NCBI RefSeq assembly: GCF_026212465.1
Contig: NC_080062.1
Location: forward strand, 2,459,501 to 2,523,500
Source: Amaranthus tricolor
Lineage: Eukaryota > Streptophyta > Magnoliopsida > Caryophyllales > Amaranthaceae
DNA length: 64,000 bases
Direction: 5' to 3'
In this document: piece after piece, positions 38,001 to 52,000 of the stretch
How positions within the stretch are numbered: position 1 is the first letter of the stretch
How the letters are laid out: each line of letters starts with the position of its first letter
Translations under genes and position numbers: made by a program
The notes under the pieces: generated by a model
What the model was told of the DNA's origin: nothing
The model's database searches: none
Seen by the model: the letters and a program-made list of their open reading frames with translations, nothing else

Positions 38001-41000
38001 TTACTGTCTATACTTTTCTCTTCTCAAGTAAGATGGTTGTACTTCTCTTCAAACAACAGAGCTTTATTCATTATCATCAAACTAACCCACGTTTCTCACT
38101 CATGTAACTTCATTTCCTACTCAAGCCATAATCATGCATGGTAAACAAAAAAAAAATCCGGGTTCTAAGTTTAAGCTTCAGTAAAACATAACCCCCCTTT
38201 TCAACTATTGTGAACAAAACTTGTATATTTTGGGCCACTCTGGGCTGATTGAACATAAAGAGGATTGCAAAGTTGCATCAAATAAGTTTAGAGAATTAGA
38301 CACTGGTTCACCCTACACACTTTCATGTTTCTCTCAAACCCAACGCATCTAATTTGTTTGCTTCCCAAATATCACATAACAGTTCTGGGAAAATGAATGT
38401 CAGGAAGAAAGTTGTAATCTTCCATAACTGATGAGAAAATTTTCAACAAAGAAAACCAAGGTGTACACACAAGCGCAACAGTGCTATTGAGTATTGACTA
38501 GAAAAAAAGGCTGCAGAAATATATTGAATTGAATGAAGGATATGTTCGCAACTGGTCACTATTTGCTACATTAGATGTGTCCTCCGTCATTCCTGATCGT
38601 TTTAAGGATGCAACACTTGTAAAAAGCTCTATCATTGTTTAGGATAATTGTTCATCCTTTACATACAAAGAGGAAGTATACAGTACCAAAATCCATGCCT
38701 TATTATTTTTTAGAGGGAAAGAAGAAAAATCAGAAGTATAAGGTAAAAGAGTGCATCATTGGAAAATAATCCAATATAAACACACAAAATCTCAGTTTCT
38801 GAGGCAAGTACAGTACAATAAAGAACAGATATAAATCATCCTAAGAAAATGACACCAAGAAAAACCTTGTGTGAGATCTCACAAGAAATCATGTTTCCCA
38901 TAGGAAATAAACGGTATTATCAAATTACTTTATTTACTATGAGCAACTTTTAATACACAAGCAAAAACAGCTCATGTTCTAAGTTGTTAAGAAACTAAAA
39001 TTTACGAGAATCTATATTAGCCTAGTGGTTAAGGGCTTTCCCTTTCACCCTTATGATAGTGTTTGATTCTCACCACCTAGAGTAAGGATTATTTCCCTCT
39101 CCCCTTTGCCTGTAGGAATCTCTAGTCTAACCCGATCAAATAAAACAAGGAAACAAAATTTAAAAACAAATGTCAAAACCTATTCCAATATACCTCTGCT
39201 CTAGTACATAGACATAATCCTTGGTTACAAATTATTAAGGGGCATCTTATAAGCATCAATCCTTCATTAAAAATAAGACACAGACATTCATTATACTAGA
39301 GCTTCCCCAAATCCAACAGACCATATTAGTATACAGTTACCTGTATGATAGCTGGATCATTGTGAACTGGAGGAGTTGTGTGGACAGGCGGGGAAGATTT
39401 GACTTGCAAGTCCTGTCAAATGAAATAAAGTGGTAAAAAATTACTCAGCTTTACCAAAAAAATTATGTCAATCTTTACCAATATTGAAACAATACCATTA
39501 CTTCAACCAAATTTAAAATCCCGACAAGTCTAACAAATATATGGTGCGAAAGATGATGATGTGGTGCAGGGAAATGAAGGTGCCCAGATGCACCCACAAT
39601 AAGATCTGTACCAAATCCAAGTATACTGCTTTCCTTTAATAGGTTAACTGATGGTAATGATTGTTTCTGACTAACCAACCTCGATATGAAGCAACAAAAA
39701 AGGATAAATTCTTGCACACGGGTTGGGGTACTATGAAGTGAAATGAAGTCAATGTATCGAACGACAGTAAATGGCTCATCACTCATGTCAAACAATCTGA
39801 AGACAAGAAGGATGATGAAAAAAATCTACACGATACAAACACACAACCTCGACAAATGACTGAAGTAAATCATGTGAACGGAACTTGATTATATCAAATT
39901 ACGGCTAAAGTGCACTTAGTGAGAATGACTCTGAAGAAAAGAACTAGCAAACTCATGCATGGAAATTAATATAGCATACAAAACTATACAGAACACAACA
40001 GGACTAGTTCAACTTACCTTGATATCACTACCTCTAAATACAATATATTCATAAACTTTGTCACTCGCTTGAACTTGTGGACCATCTTTTTTGCGACCTT
40101 CTGTTCCAAAGGATCGAACTGCAAAACAAATTTTCATTGTCAGGATGTTGCTTTGTGCTACAAGGCATTTCTTTAATAAATAAGAAGTTATTCATCGTTG
40201 ATGAAAAGGAAAAAAAATTAAACCAAATTTATAGTTCAAAAAGGAGGTCTGCAACAATACAAACTTTTTTGGTCCAGTAGACCACAATTAGAGATACAGC
40301 ATACCAATTACCATGATACTGTGCCACATTACAAGAAAATAGCTTAAATATACTTGAGCTATAACAATAAGTTATCACTAAAGATTGATAAAGTTGGTCA
40401 TATTATCATTACGTTGGAAACTGGAAATTTCAATGAATAAAGTAAATCACAATCAGATACAATTGCTCCCACCCTTTCCAGCTACATAGATTATTACCTT
40501 AGTCTACATTCTGTAATATAACAAAATCATTTTGACCAAAATTGCTTTATATAGGCATAAATTAAAGGAGAATAAGACCCCAAATAAATCAGAAACATAC
40601 AAACAAATTCGCCCATTTTCTTTTGATCTTAATACTTGCCTGCTTCTCAAGGTCACCATAATCAGGAGTTAAGAAATATTAGTATTAAGATAAGATACTC
40701 TACAAGCTCTCAGCTCAACTATCCGACACAAAAGAACAACTAATAACCACAGTTACTATAATTACTATCAATTACCCACACCTCTACAGCTTTTCAAGGC
40801 GTGAAAAGGGGTGAAATTACCCAAAGTTTTGAGATGCTGTTGCAAATTTTAAGATATACATGGTCCACGAGAACATGTGCTCACAAGCCATTATGTAGAA
40901 AGGAGGAACAATACAGAAGAAAAGTAATGGAGTACAAGTTTCCGTTGCATGATACAGATAAATCCAAATACAACGTTAGCCAAGACATCTAAATACACGG

Positions 41001-42082
41001 AAAAGCAGTAGAAAAATCCTTCTCTCACTTTTTAAAAATGAAAACCTCAAAGTTTTTAAGGTACCAAACTCGATGAATTTTAATTATAGCAATGAAACAA
41101 ATCCACAAAACGCCAAATCAGTTTCAAACTACCAATAAAAGCAACTAAATTAAAGGCTACATACAAAAATTGAACCTCGGAAAATGCCGTTCAAACTAGC
41201 TAATTTCTAAGACCTTCACAACTGGTCCTATAGAAAATAACTAAATGGAAAGAAACTGATAGAAAAGGAATCAACTTTCCGGTGCTCAGTTTCACTTAAT
41301 GCACATGTACTCGTTTAGCATATAGAAAAGAACAAGAACAACGTTGTAACCCCAAATTGTCAGAATTCCAAAGGAATCTAAATTATTACCTTAAAATTTC
41401 CTTATCATCTTCAGTAATGCAAAATAGGTAATCCTTTCAATATTGACCCTTTAAATCATTAAACTTACAACAGATATAGTTCCCTTAATTTCCTTTCACT
41501 TCCCTTCACTTTGTTTCTTCCCATATCCGAACAAAATACTCTTTTCAATCCCAACAAATTATACCAACAAAGTACACCAATAAATTAAGTCATTTCCTTT
41601 TCTTTACATTCACTTACCTTGTATTTGCGTCTTTCCTTTCTTTTATCTTTCGTGAACACTGTTATCTAGAGCAGGGGAATTGGTAAGGTGAAGAAAACGA
41701 AAAAATAACTAGCACTCAAAAGGAAAAAAAAAAGGAACCAACTTAGATTCCCTTTATATCAGTTTTCGTTGCAAACAAAACACTCCTTTGAATTCCCACA
41801 CACTGCATCAAACAACAAGAGCTAGTCCTCCCGCTCTACTTATACTTCAATTATCTCATCATTTATTTCCTTATGCAAACAAATAATTCCTTTCAATTCC
41901 AACAAATAATACAAACATGCACTGGTTCCATTTCTTTATTTCTTTCCTTGTCCAAACATAAACTCCTTTCAACTACGACTATTTATACTACAAAACTTCA
42001 AGCTTCACTTCGTTTAGTTTATTTCTTACCTTAATCATACATAACTGAGTACTTTTTACTCCGACCAACTACACAATGAATA

Positions 42083-42130
<48 letters not shown>

Positions 42131-42724
42131 TAGCAACTCTCTTTCCTTTATTTCTTCCCTTATACGAAACAAACTCCAATCAACTCAAGCCAATTATAGC
42201 TAACAAATGACTTCTTTCAATTCCAACAAATAATACAAGCAAGCAAGCTACTTCCATGTCTTTTTTCTAAGCATACAACTCCTTTCATTTACAAACAACT
42301 ATGTTATAAAGTCGAGCTTGACCTTTTTTTTATTTCTTTCCTTACACATACAGCAGTGTTGCGTATATGCGACCCCCAAACCCCACCCTAAGTAAGAGGC
42401 AATGAAATGTTGTACTCGCACAGAAGTGTCTTCTAATAACTCCATCAAGTGCACAACCAAATATACTGAAAAGTCAAGCAACTTCCTCAGTATCATCCCT
42501 TATAAGAAAGGGCTCATTTTAACTTAGCACAATTATACCTAAAAACCAAGCTATTTGCATCTTTTCGAATCCCCTTCCTTTCAAAACATCTTTAAAACTC
42601 AATCAATCAAACAAGCTCCACCAGTAATCTAATGCATCAGATATCAAACAAAACCTCAAACCAAATTTACCTCAAATCAGCAAACAATACAAAAGTATCA
42701 CACATTCAAAAACATCAGTAAATG

Positions 42725-42764
<40 letters not shown>

Positions 42765-43097
42765 ACTCTAGAAACACAAGCCAAACCAGAACTCAACAAA
42801 TCAACATTTCACATCCTTTACACAAACATTTCAGAATAAACATCAAAAACCTAAAAAAAGATCCGAACAAATCCGCATCAACAGCATAACAACACCGTAA
42901 ACCAAAAAACATAGCCGAAATAAAATCTGCAAAAAAAATCTACCGTTGCGAAGACCGATGCTAGCCTCTTCGGTATTAATGGTGAAAAGAATGCCTTCAT
43001 AACGGATTTCAGACTTTGAAGTTAAACTAATCAAACTACCAAGATAAGAATCTGCAGAACCAGCACTGGAACTAGATCTAGATGCTTCCGCTGCCAT
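35026..43097 (-). CDS. DCP5/LSM14-type mRNA-decapping scaffold protein
   Basis: Plant DCP5 (Scd6/RAP55/LSM14 family) binds RNA in cytoplasmic P-bodies, represses translation and promotes decapping with DCP1/DCP2. Exons in gene order: 43097-42944, 40118-40018, 39412-39341, 37530-36622, 36379-36311, 36215-36042, 35949-35839 and 35220-35026. Frame is continuous across GT-AG introns, giving 594 residues, close to Arabidopsis DCP5. An N-terminal LSm domain (about 17-85) is split by the 2.8-kb first intron. A long Pro/Ser/Gln-rich region (about 110-412) is exon 4. The DFDF box (446-449), FFD box (KKDDFFDTL, about 497-505) and TFG box (RLDTETFGNF) follow in the usual order. The tail is an RGG region with a seven-fold GY run. 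A SINE sits in intron 3 and a duplicated palindrome in intron 4. No lesion is seen. Confidence 0.95.
36494..36587. repeat. 47-bp tandem duplication with internal palindrome, DCP5 intron 4
   Basis: Two copies (from 36494 and 36541) share AAGGTAC.TGCAAAG followed by the palindrome AAGTTGATGAGCATCAACTT. On the coding strand the first copy reads ...CTTTGCAG|GTACC, an acceptor directly abutting a donor. Confidence 0.85.
39005..39149 (+). mobile_element. tRNA-derived SINE in DCP5 intron 3
   Basis: The element carries an A-box-like TAGCCTAGTGGTTAAGG and a B-box-like GTTTGATTCTCACC, followed by a CT-rich tail with CTGTAGGAATCT. The flanks GAAACTAAAATTTA (38991-39004) and GAAACAAAATTTA (39150-39162) form a target duplication with one missing base. 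It lies antisense to the host gene. A partial relative is at 9197-9301. Confidence 0.75.
42090..42128. repeat. Poly(A) tract in DCP5 intron 1
   Basis: A run of nearly 40 A. On the gene's strand it is a poly(T) run; length is likely variable. Confidence 0.9.
42727..42760. repeat. Second poly(A) tract in DCP5 intron 1
   Basis: A run of more than 30 A about 180 bp from the first exon. No adjacent SINE or retrogene was recognised. Confidence 0.9.
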
Positions 43098-46033
43098 TTT
43101 TGTCTGGTTTTTTCAAGCAGATGAAACGAAAGAGAGATAGAGAATTGAAGTACAACTACTACGAAAAGAGTGAGACAATTATTGATTTTTTCTGGGTTGT
43201 GATTTGTGAATTTGTTTTGACGAAAAAGAGAGAAACATCGAAAAGAAGCATACAAACCCTATGTCTGCATTTATTCTTTCACAAATTTTTTTTTTTTTTT
43301 TTTGAGATGTTATTCTTTCATAAACTATCTATTTAAGAACGTTAATACTTAATATGTGCCGATCCAAAATCGAAATTTAACAAAAAAAAAATCTGAAAGA
43401 AGAAAAATAAATTTACCATCATAAGGTGAGAGTATTTCTATTAAGTTAACTCATGTATATATAGTCTATTAGATTGATTACTTACAAAGATACAATTTAA
43501 AGTAATCACTTAAACAAATAAAGATTTACATGTGGAGCAGAAGGTTTAGGGTCCGACTACACTTGGGGGTTTGTTGACTGCGGACATTTCTCTTTACTCC
43601 CTCTTTAGGAAAACGGTTATGATTTATCCGCATCTTTCAGGAAAAAGAAAAACCCCACCCAAACCCTACCTTGTGCAGAACACTGAAAATGTCCTTTTTT
43701 TTTTAATTAAAGAAATATACTAATTATATCTCATGATTAGACGGTCTCATAACATATATGATTCTCTCCTTATATTTGGTTTTCGATTTATTATTTTGTT
43801 GATTTGATTTTATTTGGAAAATTAATTTTCAAGAGTTTAGTGATTTTTAGAGCATTAATATGATTTAAACAATATAAGAGGCAAAGTCTTTGAAAGAGTG
43901 AAGAAGTTCAGAGAAGAGAAAGCGAATTTACCACCAAATATATAAGTTTGCAATTGACAGCTACATATCAAAATTAGATTGAGACGAAGAGCAATAAGAT
44001 TACTGTTGAGAATACAGTTTAATTTTGATAGATTATATATTTTTGGTTAGTTAGTTTAACCACCTCTTTTTGTATTTTGTATATATATACATCAATTTCC
44101 CCTATTAAAGGACAACAAAATGATTGGTCACTTGTTAATGGATTCTTTTAGAATCAATTTTTAATAACGTTTGTAATTAAACAATTATGTATACATAAAT
44201 TATCTTGTTAATAAATTTTAAATGTATTAATAAGCTATTAAAAAATGTATTAATGAAAAGTCAGTGATAAACATGTGATACAGATTTCTCTATGATGAGG
44301 CAATATCATCTTCACAATCACAAATTGGTTAATCAGAAAAAATGATATGAAATACTCACTCTTATATATTTTGTCTTACCTTTTTGAGATTAGATGTAAA
44401 GAAGTTTTGGGGTTATATAGGGATACAAATTTCCTCCATAGGGCCCGTTCATCTATAATTTCCCTCTATTCCATTCATTCTGTATTATTTAGGAGAAAAA
44501 ACTTTTCATCATAATGCGAATTGATAAACAAATAAAATTGTTACGAAAAGTAATTTAAATATAATATCACCAATATAAAATGAATATTATGAAGAACAAT
44601 GAAAATCAATTGTAATTTTTAAACTTTTTTTTTTGCATTAGAAAATATTTAGAATGAATAACTAAGATAAACTAACCTTTACTGATCTGCTAAAAATAAA
44701 TCCAATTATTATTTATTTTTAAATAAACTCATATATTCGGTTATAAGTTATTACCTTGCAATTTTTTTTCTCCCACTTTTCGCTCTTTATTGTGGAGCCA
44801 AAATAAATTGTAATAAAATCCATAATAAAGTATTATTGAAGTTGATTTATAGATCATCTAAAAAAAAAAAAAATAAAAGTTGTTTTATGGATGCAATTTT
44901 TTTCATAGTGAATACTGAATCACCTATTTAATTCATTCTTTGTTAACTGTTTTTTAGTGTACAAATAATGTTGCTTCCAGTTCCATGGTACTGATATACA
45001 TTGATAGTTTTAATTGTGTTTTTGGGAATTTTGAGAACTTATGTGTGTTGTTGTGTTAATTAAAAGGGTAAGATTAAAATCGGTAGAATTGGATCATAAG
45101 ATGGTATGCTCCTACAAATTTGCATTCATATGCTTTGGATAAGTGATTATAAATTATATATTTTTTTTTAAGTTTTAAAGTGTAATTAAAACTAATTTGA
45201 CTTCATGTATTAAGTTTTGAAATAATCATATTAATAATTATTTTTTAAAATGCAAATCAAGAAAAACTTTAATTTTATAATAATATTGATATAGTTATTT
45301 TAGATATATATTTTTATACATAAGTAAATTCTGAATTATATGAAAAAAAAATTACGATCAAAACTACTGTTATAGAATCGAATCGTTAGATCGTAGGATT
45401 GTAAAATCGTATTATGATCCTAGTACTTAGATTCTTGAGCTATCCAGGATCGAATAACTTTACCAATATTAAAATCCTACGTACGATCTGGATCGATCGT
45501 CTATTCTTAAATCGTAAGTAAGATTATAAAATCGCAGATTAAAATCGTAATTTTTGATAACCATACTTGTAAGTTGTGATACCGTGAGATGCCGCATCCA
45601 CAACATTACAACCGTTTCCGTAATCGTGCCAACATCCACATTTTTTACCTATGCTAATAGGGAAAAAGTGACTTCTTGTTGGTAAAAGAACAAAACAAAA
45701 AGAATACAAAATTTAGCAAATATTTGAATAATCTCCAAACCAAATGATACACACAAATTTAACAATCACTAGACAATGTGGTAAACTAAGTCTCATGGCA
45801 AGAAACGCACAGGCAGAGCCCATGACTACACTCTAATCTCTTCCTAAAACAGAAAGTGCCAGGCGCAGACGTTGGATCCCTTCCTAAAACTTTGTAGAGA
45901 ATTCCGCGGTTTGCAGCTCTAGATTCGATTATGGCAATACACAAATACATTCGGGGCAACCCCAAAAGGAAGAATTAAGGAGATAAAGAAATACAAAGCA
46001 AAAGCTATGATCGGAATGTTTCAACAACTCGAA
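43098..46033. other. Intergenic DNA between the DCP5-type and CRWN-type genes
   Basis: The first 170 bases are the 5' leader and promoter of the DCP5-type gene. At 45350-45560 'atcgtaggat..taaaatcgta' words occur in both orientations, typical of a worn palindromic MITE. The end (about 45700-46033) is the CRWN-type 3' untranslated region. No further gene is supported. Confidence 0.5.
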
Positions 46034-49000
46034 TCATGTAGTCAAGAACTTCCACAGTTTCTTTCCTATAGACGCTTCTCCTGGGTGCTCAACCTCCTCG
46101 TCCTCGTCCTCGTCCTCGTCCGTGTCCTCATCATCGTCCCCTTCCGCAATGCTGTGATTCACATCGTCATGGTCATCATGTCCATTGGGAGTTCCATTCA
46201 CTTCTTCACTTTGCGCAATACTCTCCATCTTCCGTTTAGGTACAGGAGTACTATATGTGGTTGCCTCCTCTGCCTGAACCTGCGGGTTTTTTAAGGAAAA
46301 GTATAACCAACAAAAGATTTGGTACAGTAAAAATGAAGGGAAATTCCACGTGGTGACCGTGAGTTTTTGGCTTTTCCAAGAATTTTTTTTAAACCTGCGT
46401 GGTGACCTTGAGTTTCCAACTTTTCCATGTGGCAGTCAAAATGTCAATTTTTAGTTAAATTAAGTATTTATTTCGACTGAATTTCGAAATGTGGTCAATA
46501 TCACGACATTTATTTTTGAAAAAAATGTCATTACTCTGGCTAAAAATAGCACAAAGTTAACGAAAAAATTTTCCTTTCGTCTACCTCGTGGAAATATTGG
46601 AAGGTCAAGGTCACCACGTCGAGCTAAAAAAGGTTTGCCTACCACGTAGAAAAGCCAAAAATTCAAGGTTACCATATGAAATTTCCCGAAAAAAAAATAA
46701 AAAAAAAAGATGATAGAATCAATTGCTTGGGGCGGATTTGGTTCGGTTGATCAATGTTCTCCGGTTTCAAACGCATTTTGCAAATAAACTTCCATTCAAT
46801 ACACAACCATTACTAAAGCCCTTACCTGCATCAAGTTTATACTTGCAATATAATCACTAGCAGCTCCTGCTGAATGCGAAGGCTCGGGATCATTATTTCC
46901 ACCTACAATATCCGTTTGACTATCTTCATCTAGATCTTGTTGAGCTCCAGACGAGGTTTTTGCGGCTGCACCTTTAGCAACACTGCAATCAACAAATGCA
47001 AAGGTCAGAACTTAGAACCAACTGACGAATGACCCCCTATCCGACTCCACTACAAAGCCAAACTTTATAAAGAGTAGTAATTCCAACAAGTTGTGCTGAA
47101 CTATCTAGTTCTTTCAACATAGACTACAACAGAAAAGCACGCTAATTACCGATACATCATGAAAGAAAAAGGACAAGTCCCACAAATCAGTCATTGTATA
47201 TATATTTCAACTTCGATGAAAACATAGGAATGGAAAGGATCAGCCATATATTTCCCTCGTGTGTATATGTAAACAGTCAAAATCACACATCCTAAGTGGA
47301 AGAGAAGGGGGGGCAATAAATTTACAGCACTTACTTCTTAGACCCTCGTAGATTGTATCGTTTTTCAGCAGGGACTTGTACATTAGCTGCCACTTTTCGC
47401 CGTCTAGTCCTAGGCCCACCAGCAACAACACTGTCAGAACGACCTTCACTCACCCCATCATCCATCTCACATGCGGTTGTTTGTGAAGTATGAGTACGAC
47501 CACGTTTTCTTCCTTTTTTTGTATTTTCTTTACTTGCAAGACTAGAAACCTCTCGACTCTCATTGTCCATATGTGTAGAGTTTTCTGCATCACCATTTGG
47601 TTGCTCGCTAACACTCAGATCAATAGAATCACCAACTATGTTTTTAGCATCTTTAATCACCGCTTTCACTGAGTGTGTCCTAATTACTCTGCTCCTCTGT
47701 TTCTTTCCATGCTGGCTATGAAAATCAGAATTCTGGGACAATGCAGGTCCTTTACCATTGTTGGTATTGCCCCATGCTCCAACTGAAGGATCTTGATCAC
47801 CTTCTACCCTAACACTTTCATTGACTACTGCCTCGTTATCTAACGAATCACTTACCACTTTTAATGACAATTCTTCTTCGACAATATCATGCCCATCAGA
47901 ATCTGGGCCGGCATCAGCATCCCGAACAACTGGAGAGGCCTCTTGAGCATCGTTCTCGATTGCAGCTGGTTCACCTCTTTTAATGGGTGACAACTTCAGT
48001 ATTTTCTCCGTGCATTTACGCAACCAAGACACAGATTTTGCTGGATTCGAAGATTCTATGTGCCCAGAATCAGGAAGCCTATTGTCATTCTGAAGATTCT
48101 CCTTGACGCTATTTCTGAAGTAAGCGTCAGTTAACTTAGGCAGAGGGGGAATCTCTCTTTTTTCCAAATCATGTAAATACTGAAGATCCGAGACCATAAA
48201 CTCGCGAGTTATTTCACCACATTGCTCACAACTCTTAAATCTCTGAACAAACGCAATGAACCTCTCCCTTTCCCTTACAAGCTGCTCTCTCTGGTCCTTT
48301 AATTTGCCACTAAGAACCAAAAGCTCATCAACATCCTTCTGAATTTCAAGTCTACGCCCTTCCAAGTCTTTCTTACTTGCACCCACTTCCTCTATTTGCT
48401 TAGCAATCCTCCTTTGCTCCTCTTTCACCTCTTCCATTCCCCTTTCAGCTGTTTCTTTCAAGTAATTTAAGTTACTCTGTTCCGTTACTCTCTCTTCTTC
48501 AAACAATCTCTCTCTTTCAGAAAGATCTTTTTCCTTTTCTTCAAGCATCTTTCGCATTTCAATCTCAAGTTCTCTTTTCTTCCGTTCAAGTTCATCAACC
48601 ATTTTGCTCCTTTCAGACTGTTCTCTCTCTGACAACAGCAACTTCTGATGCTCCACGTGAGCTGCAAAGGAATCTTTTTCCAATTCAAGAGCTTTACGCT
48701 CACTTTCAATCTTCTTCTCAGAAGCTATAATCTCATTCCTCAATCTTTCCTCTTCCAAGTGCTTCCACCTTTCCCATTTCTCTTTCTCTTCCGTTAGCCT
48801 TTTCAACTCTTGTTCAACTTCTGCCCTCTTCTCATCAAGTGAATCCCAATCTTGCTCAAACTTCTTCCTTTCCTGTTTCAAATCAGCAGCTTCTTTTGAA
48901 AGTGCTTCACTCTGTGATCTGTAATTCTCTATCTCTCGTTTTAATTCAGACTGTAGACGTAAATGTTCGGATTTCTCTTCATCAGTCACTTGAAGCTCTT

Positions 49001-52000
49001 CCTTCTCTTGTTGTATCCTCAAGAGTTGTTTCTCATTGGCAGCTTTAACATTCTCCAAATCCTCTTTTAACTTTAGTAAATTCTCGAACTCTTCTTGTAT
49101 TTGTTTCTTTTCCTTCTCCAATTGCTTACTCTCTAGCTTAATGCCCTTCTCTTTTTCCTTGAGATCTTTTGTTTTTGATTCCAGAGCACTTTCTTTCTCC
49201 TTTAACTTCTCCAATTTCTTGTCCAGAGCGTGTTCACGCTTTGCAATTTTTTCTTCGGAATGGTTGATTTGAATTTCTTTCTTCTCTAATTCAACAAACT
49301 TGCTTTTCAATTCTTCATCAACAGATCTTCTCTTCTGATCCATCTCCAACTCAAACTCCTGCTTCTTTGCTGCTAATTGAGCACTATGCTCGTCAAGAAG
49401 ATTTTGGATTTCATTCTGAAAAAAAAAAAAAGAAAAACGTTGGGTAAGAAGTCGAGTATGACAACATACAAATATCATCTTCCAAATCTTCCCTGTAATC
49501 AAACCTATCAAATTAGTGTCAACAATTAACACTTAGACATTCTTCTTGCTGTATTTCCATCAAGTGAGGAGAAGAGATAATTTTCAAATACTAATTTAGA
49601 TGCAGAGTCCCGAGGGCATGCCAAACCTCATAATCATGGATAAATCCTTTGATTTGGCAACCCCCCTCAACCACCAACGAAAAAAAAAGAAAAAGATGAA
49701 AAACCAACACAAATAATAATTAAGATATTACACCAGCAAACATTCACGGAGACTAGCGCACTTAACAAGAAAAATTGCGAGCACTTCCAAAAAAATGTAT
49801 CAGAAAAGCACCAAAGGCTTTTAAGATACTACCTCTTATTCAACCCATTAGTCTCATTTAGTTTTTTACACTTGCTGAGGCAATGTTTTAACCCTTAATA
49901 TCTCTAATTTTTCTTAATTAAAATTATAAAAAGTTAATATTAATAATACATGTATTGAGACAAATCAAACAAAATTCCACATGGCTATATTTTAACTTAG
50001 ATTAAGAATACAATACAAATTAAGAGTGATAACTGAATAGTGACAAAAAATAAATGGGACTAATGGGAACAATAGGAGGGAATATCACAGAAAAAGTTGA
50101 TATTAATAATTCTTATATTAATACGAATCAAACAAGATTGCACATGGCTATGTTTTAACTTATAGATTAGGAATAAAATACATTAAGAGTGATAAGTCAA
50201 TAGTGAAAAAAATAAATATGACTAATGGGAATAGGAGGGAGTATCACAGAAAAAATATTCACCTTTTCTCTGTCATTTAGTTGTTCTTCGCGAGCAAGTA
50301 ATTCCTTCTCTTTTATTTCAATTCTATTTTTCATAGCATCAAATTCCTGCGATCTCAAAAACAAAAAATAGATTAGCAACCATTACAAGTTGAATTTCAA
50401 ATGCAAAAGTTACAATTAGTACATTCATGATTCACCTTCTCCTTTAAAGTTAAGCTAGCTAGTCTTTGGCTTATTTCTTCCTCTTTCTTCTTCAGATCCA
50501 TATTAGCTTTATCAATTTTCTTCCGTACTTCTGCTAACTCAAGTTCCTTCTGCTGAAAGCTCTTATCGAATTCATTGGCTCTCTCCTCTCTTTGGTTGAG
50601 AATTCTGCGTGCTTCACACAATCTCTCCTCTCCTTCTTGTAACTTCCTCTCCCATTCTATCAAATCTTCTCTTTGTTGAGACAAAACAGCATTTTGTGCA
50701 TCTTTTCTATTAAAAAAAAAGTTAATATCAATCAGCACATATCAAACACGGTGCCCATTATGGATGTCAACGCAGCACAAAAAAAAAACGTGTCGCATAC
50801 TCTGAGTTGAAAGATAACCGCTCCCTACGAAGAGCACTTTCTCGACTTTCTAAATCTTGCATTTTCCTCTCTATCTCAGAGCTCTTTCTACTTGCCTCTG
50901 CAAACTTGGCATCAGCAGAATGTAGCTTTGCTTCAACTTCCAAAGATTTCTCCTCAATGCTAGCTGCTAAAGAGCTGGCGTCAGCCAACTTTGAATCAGC
51001 GGTATATTTGATTTCAGCATACTCTGATCTCATCTCACGCAATGCCTTCTCCAGCTGCAATTACCAGCAGATAATCATATTATAGCTAGTAAATCATCCA
51101 AGAATAAAATCACTATAGCAGAAAAGTACATATGCACAAAAAGGAGTCAGTAAAAAAAATCCGTCACATAAAAAGAAAGTTTATGATCTTACTAAATTTG
51201 ACAAGAAATAATTTAGTACAAATCCTTAAAAAGGAAGTTGTAAGCTTACATCAATAACACATTGCTTCTCCACACCCAAGGCCTTTCTAATATTTTCCTC
51301 TCTCTTCTCGAGATCAGACATTGCGACCAGATGAGCTGCCTGTTCTCGCTTCAAGGCGTCCTTCTGCTCTGTCAGTGCTTGCTGGAGATCATCAATCTTT
51401 GAATTCCATTCTTTCTTCTCAATTAAGAGAAGTCCCATATTGTATTGGTATTCAAATAACTGTTTGAAACAGGTAAACAATCAAAAATATGCAGACAAAG
51501 CTTCTATGAAGATTTCAGAATAACTAAAGCACAATAACTAATTATTTACTGACTTAAATCAACATGCAACCCCAAATAGCCTCACTAATAATAGGTAATG
51601 CAAATTCAGGTTTCTAACTTGTCCCTGCTCAATTTCCAGCACTTAGAATTCCACAACAAAATGACTTTCTAGATAAAGGTTACTTTTTGCAAAATTCCAA
51701 TGCCGAAAATGTATACTTTTGAGCAACAGTAGCAGCATCCTCAATGAGGAGGCTTGTAAGCAGTCATTAGTCAAGGTAAGTTTTTTGAGACAAGAAGCTT
51801 CCATCATAAGATTTCTTTTCCGGGCACATGCATATAATGAAATCAGAAAAAGGAAACAGAGAGAATTCCGCAAAACTAAACCTGATCGTTCTACAGAAGA
51901 TGAGAAGGATGAAGAACAAGGGCTTGTAACAGTGCCCCAAGAAGAAAACCACCTCACACAAAGGGAAGATGCCATAAATAACTCAAAAAGTCACTAGCTA

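Noticed and set aside
46034..46294. Plus-strand Leu/Val-rich frame that looks like a membrane protein
   Set aside because: It is the complement of the acidic tail of the CRWN-type protein.
51719..51997. 92-residue charged frame in CRWN intron 1
   Set aside because: Lies antisense within an intron, has no recognisable domain and no splice or promoter support.
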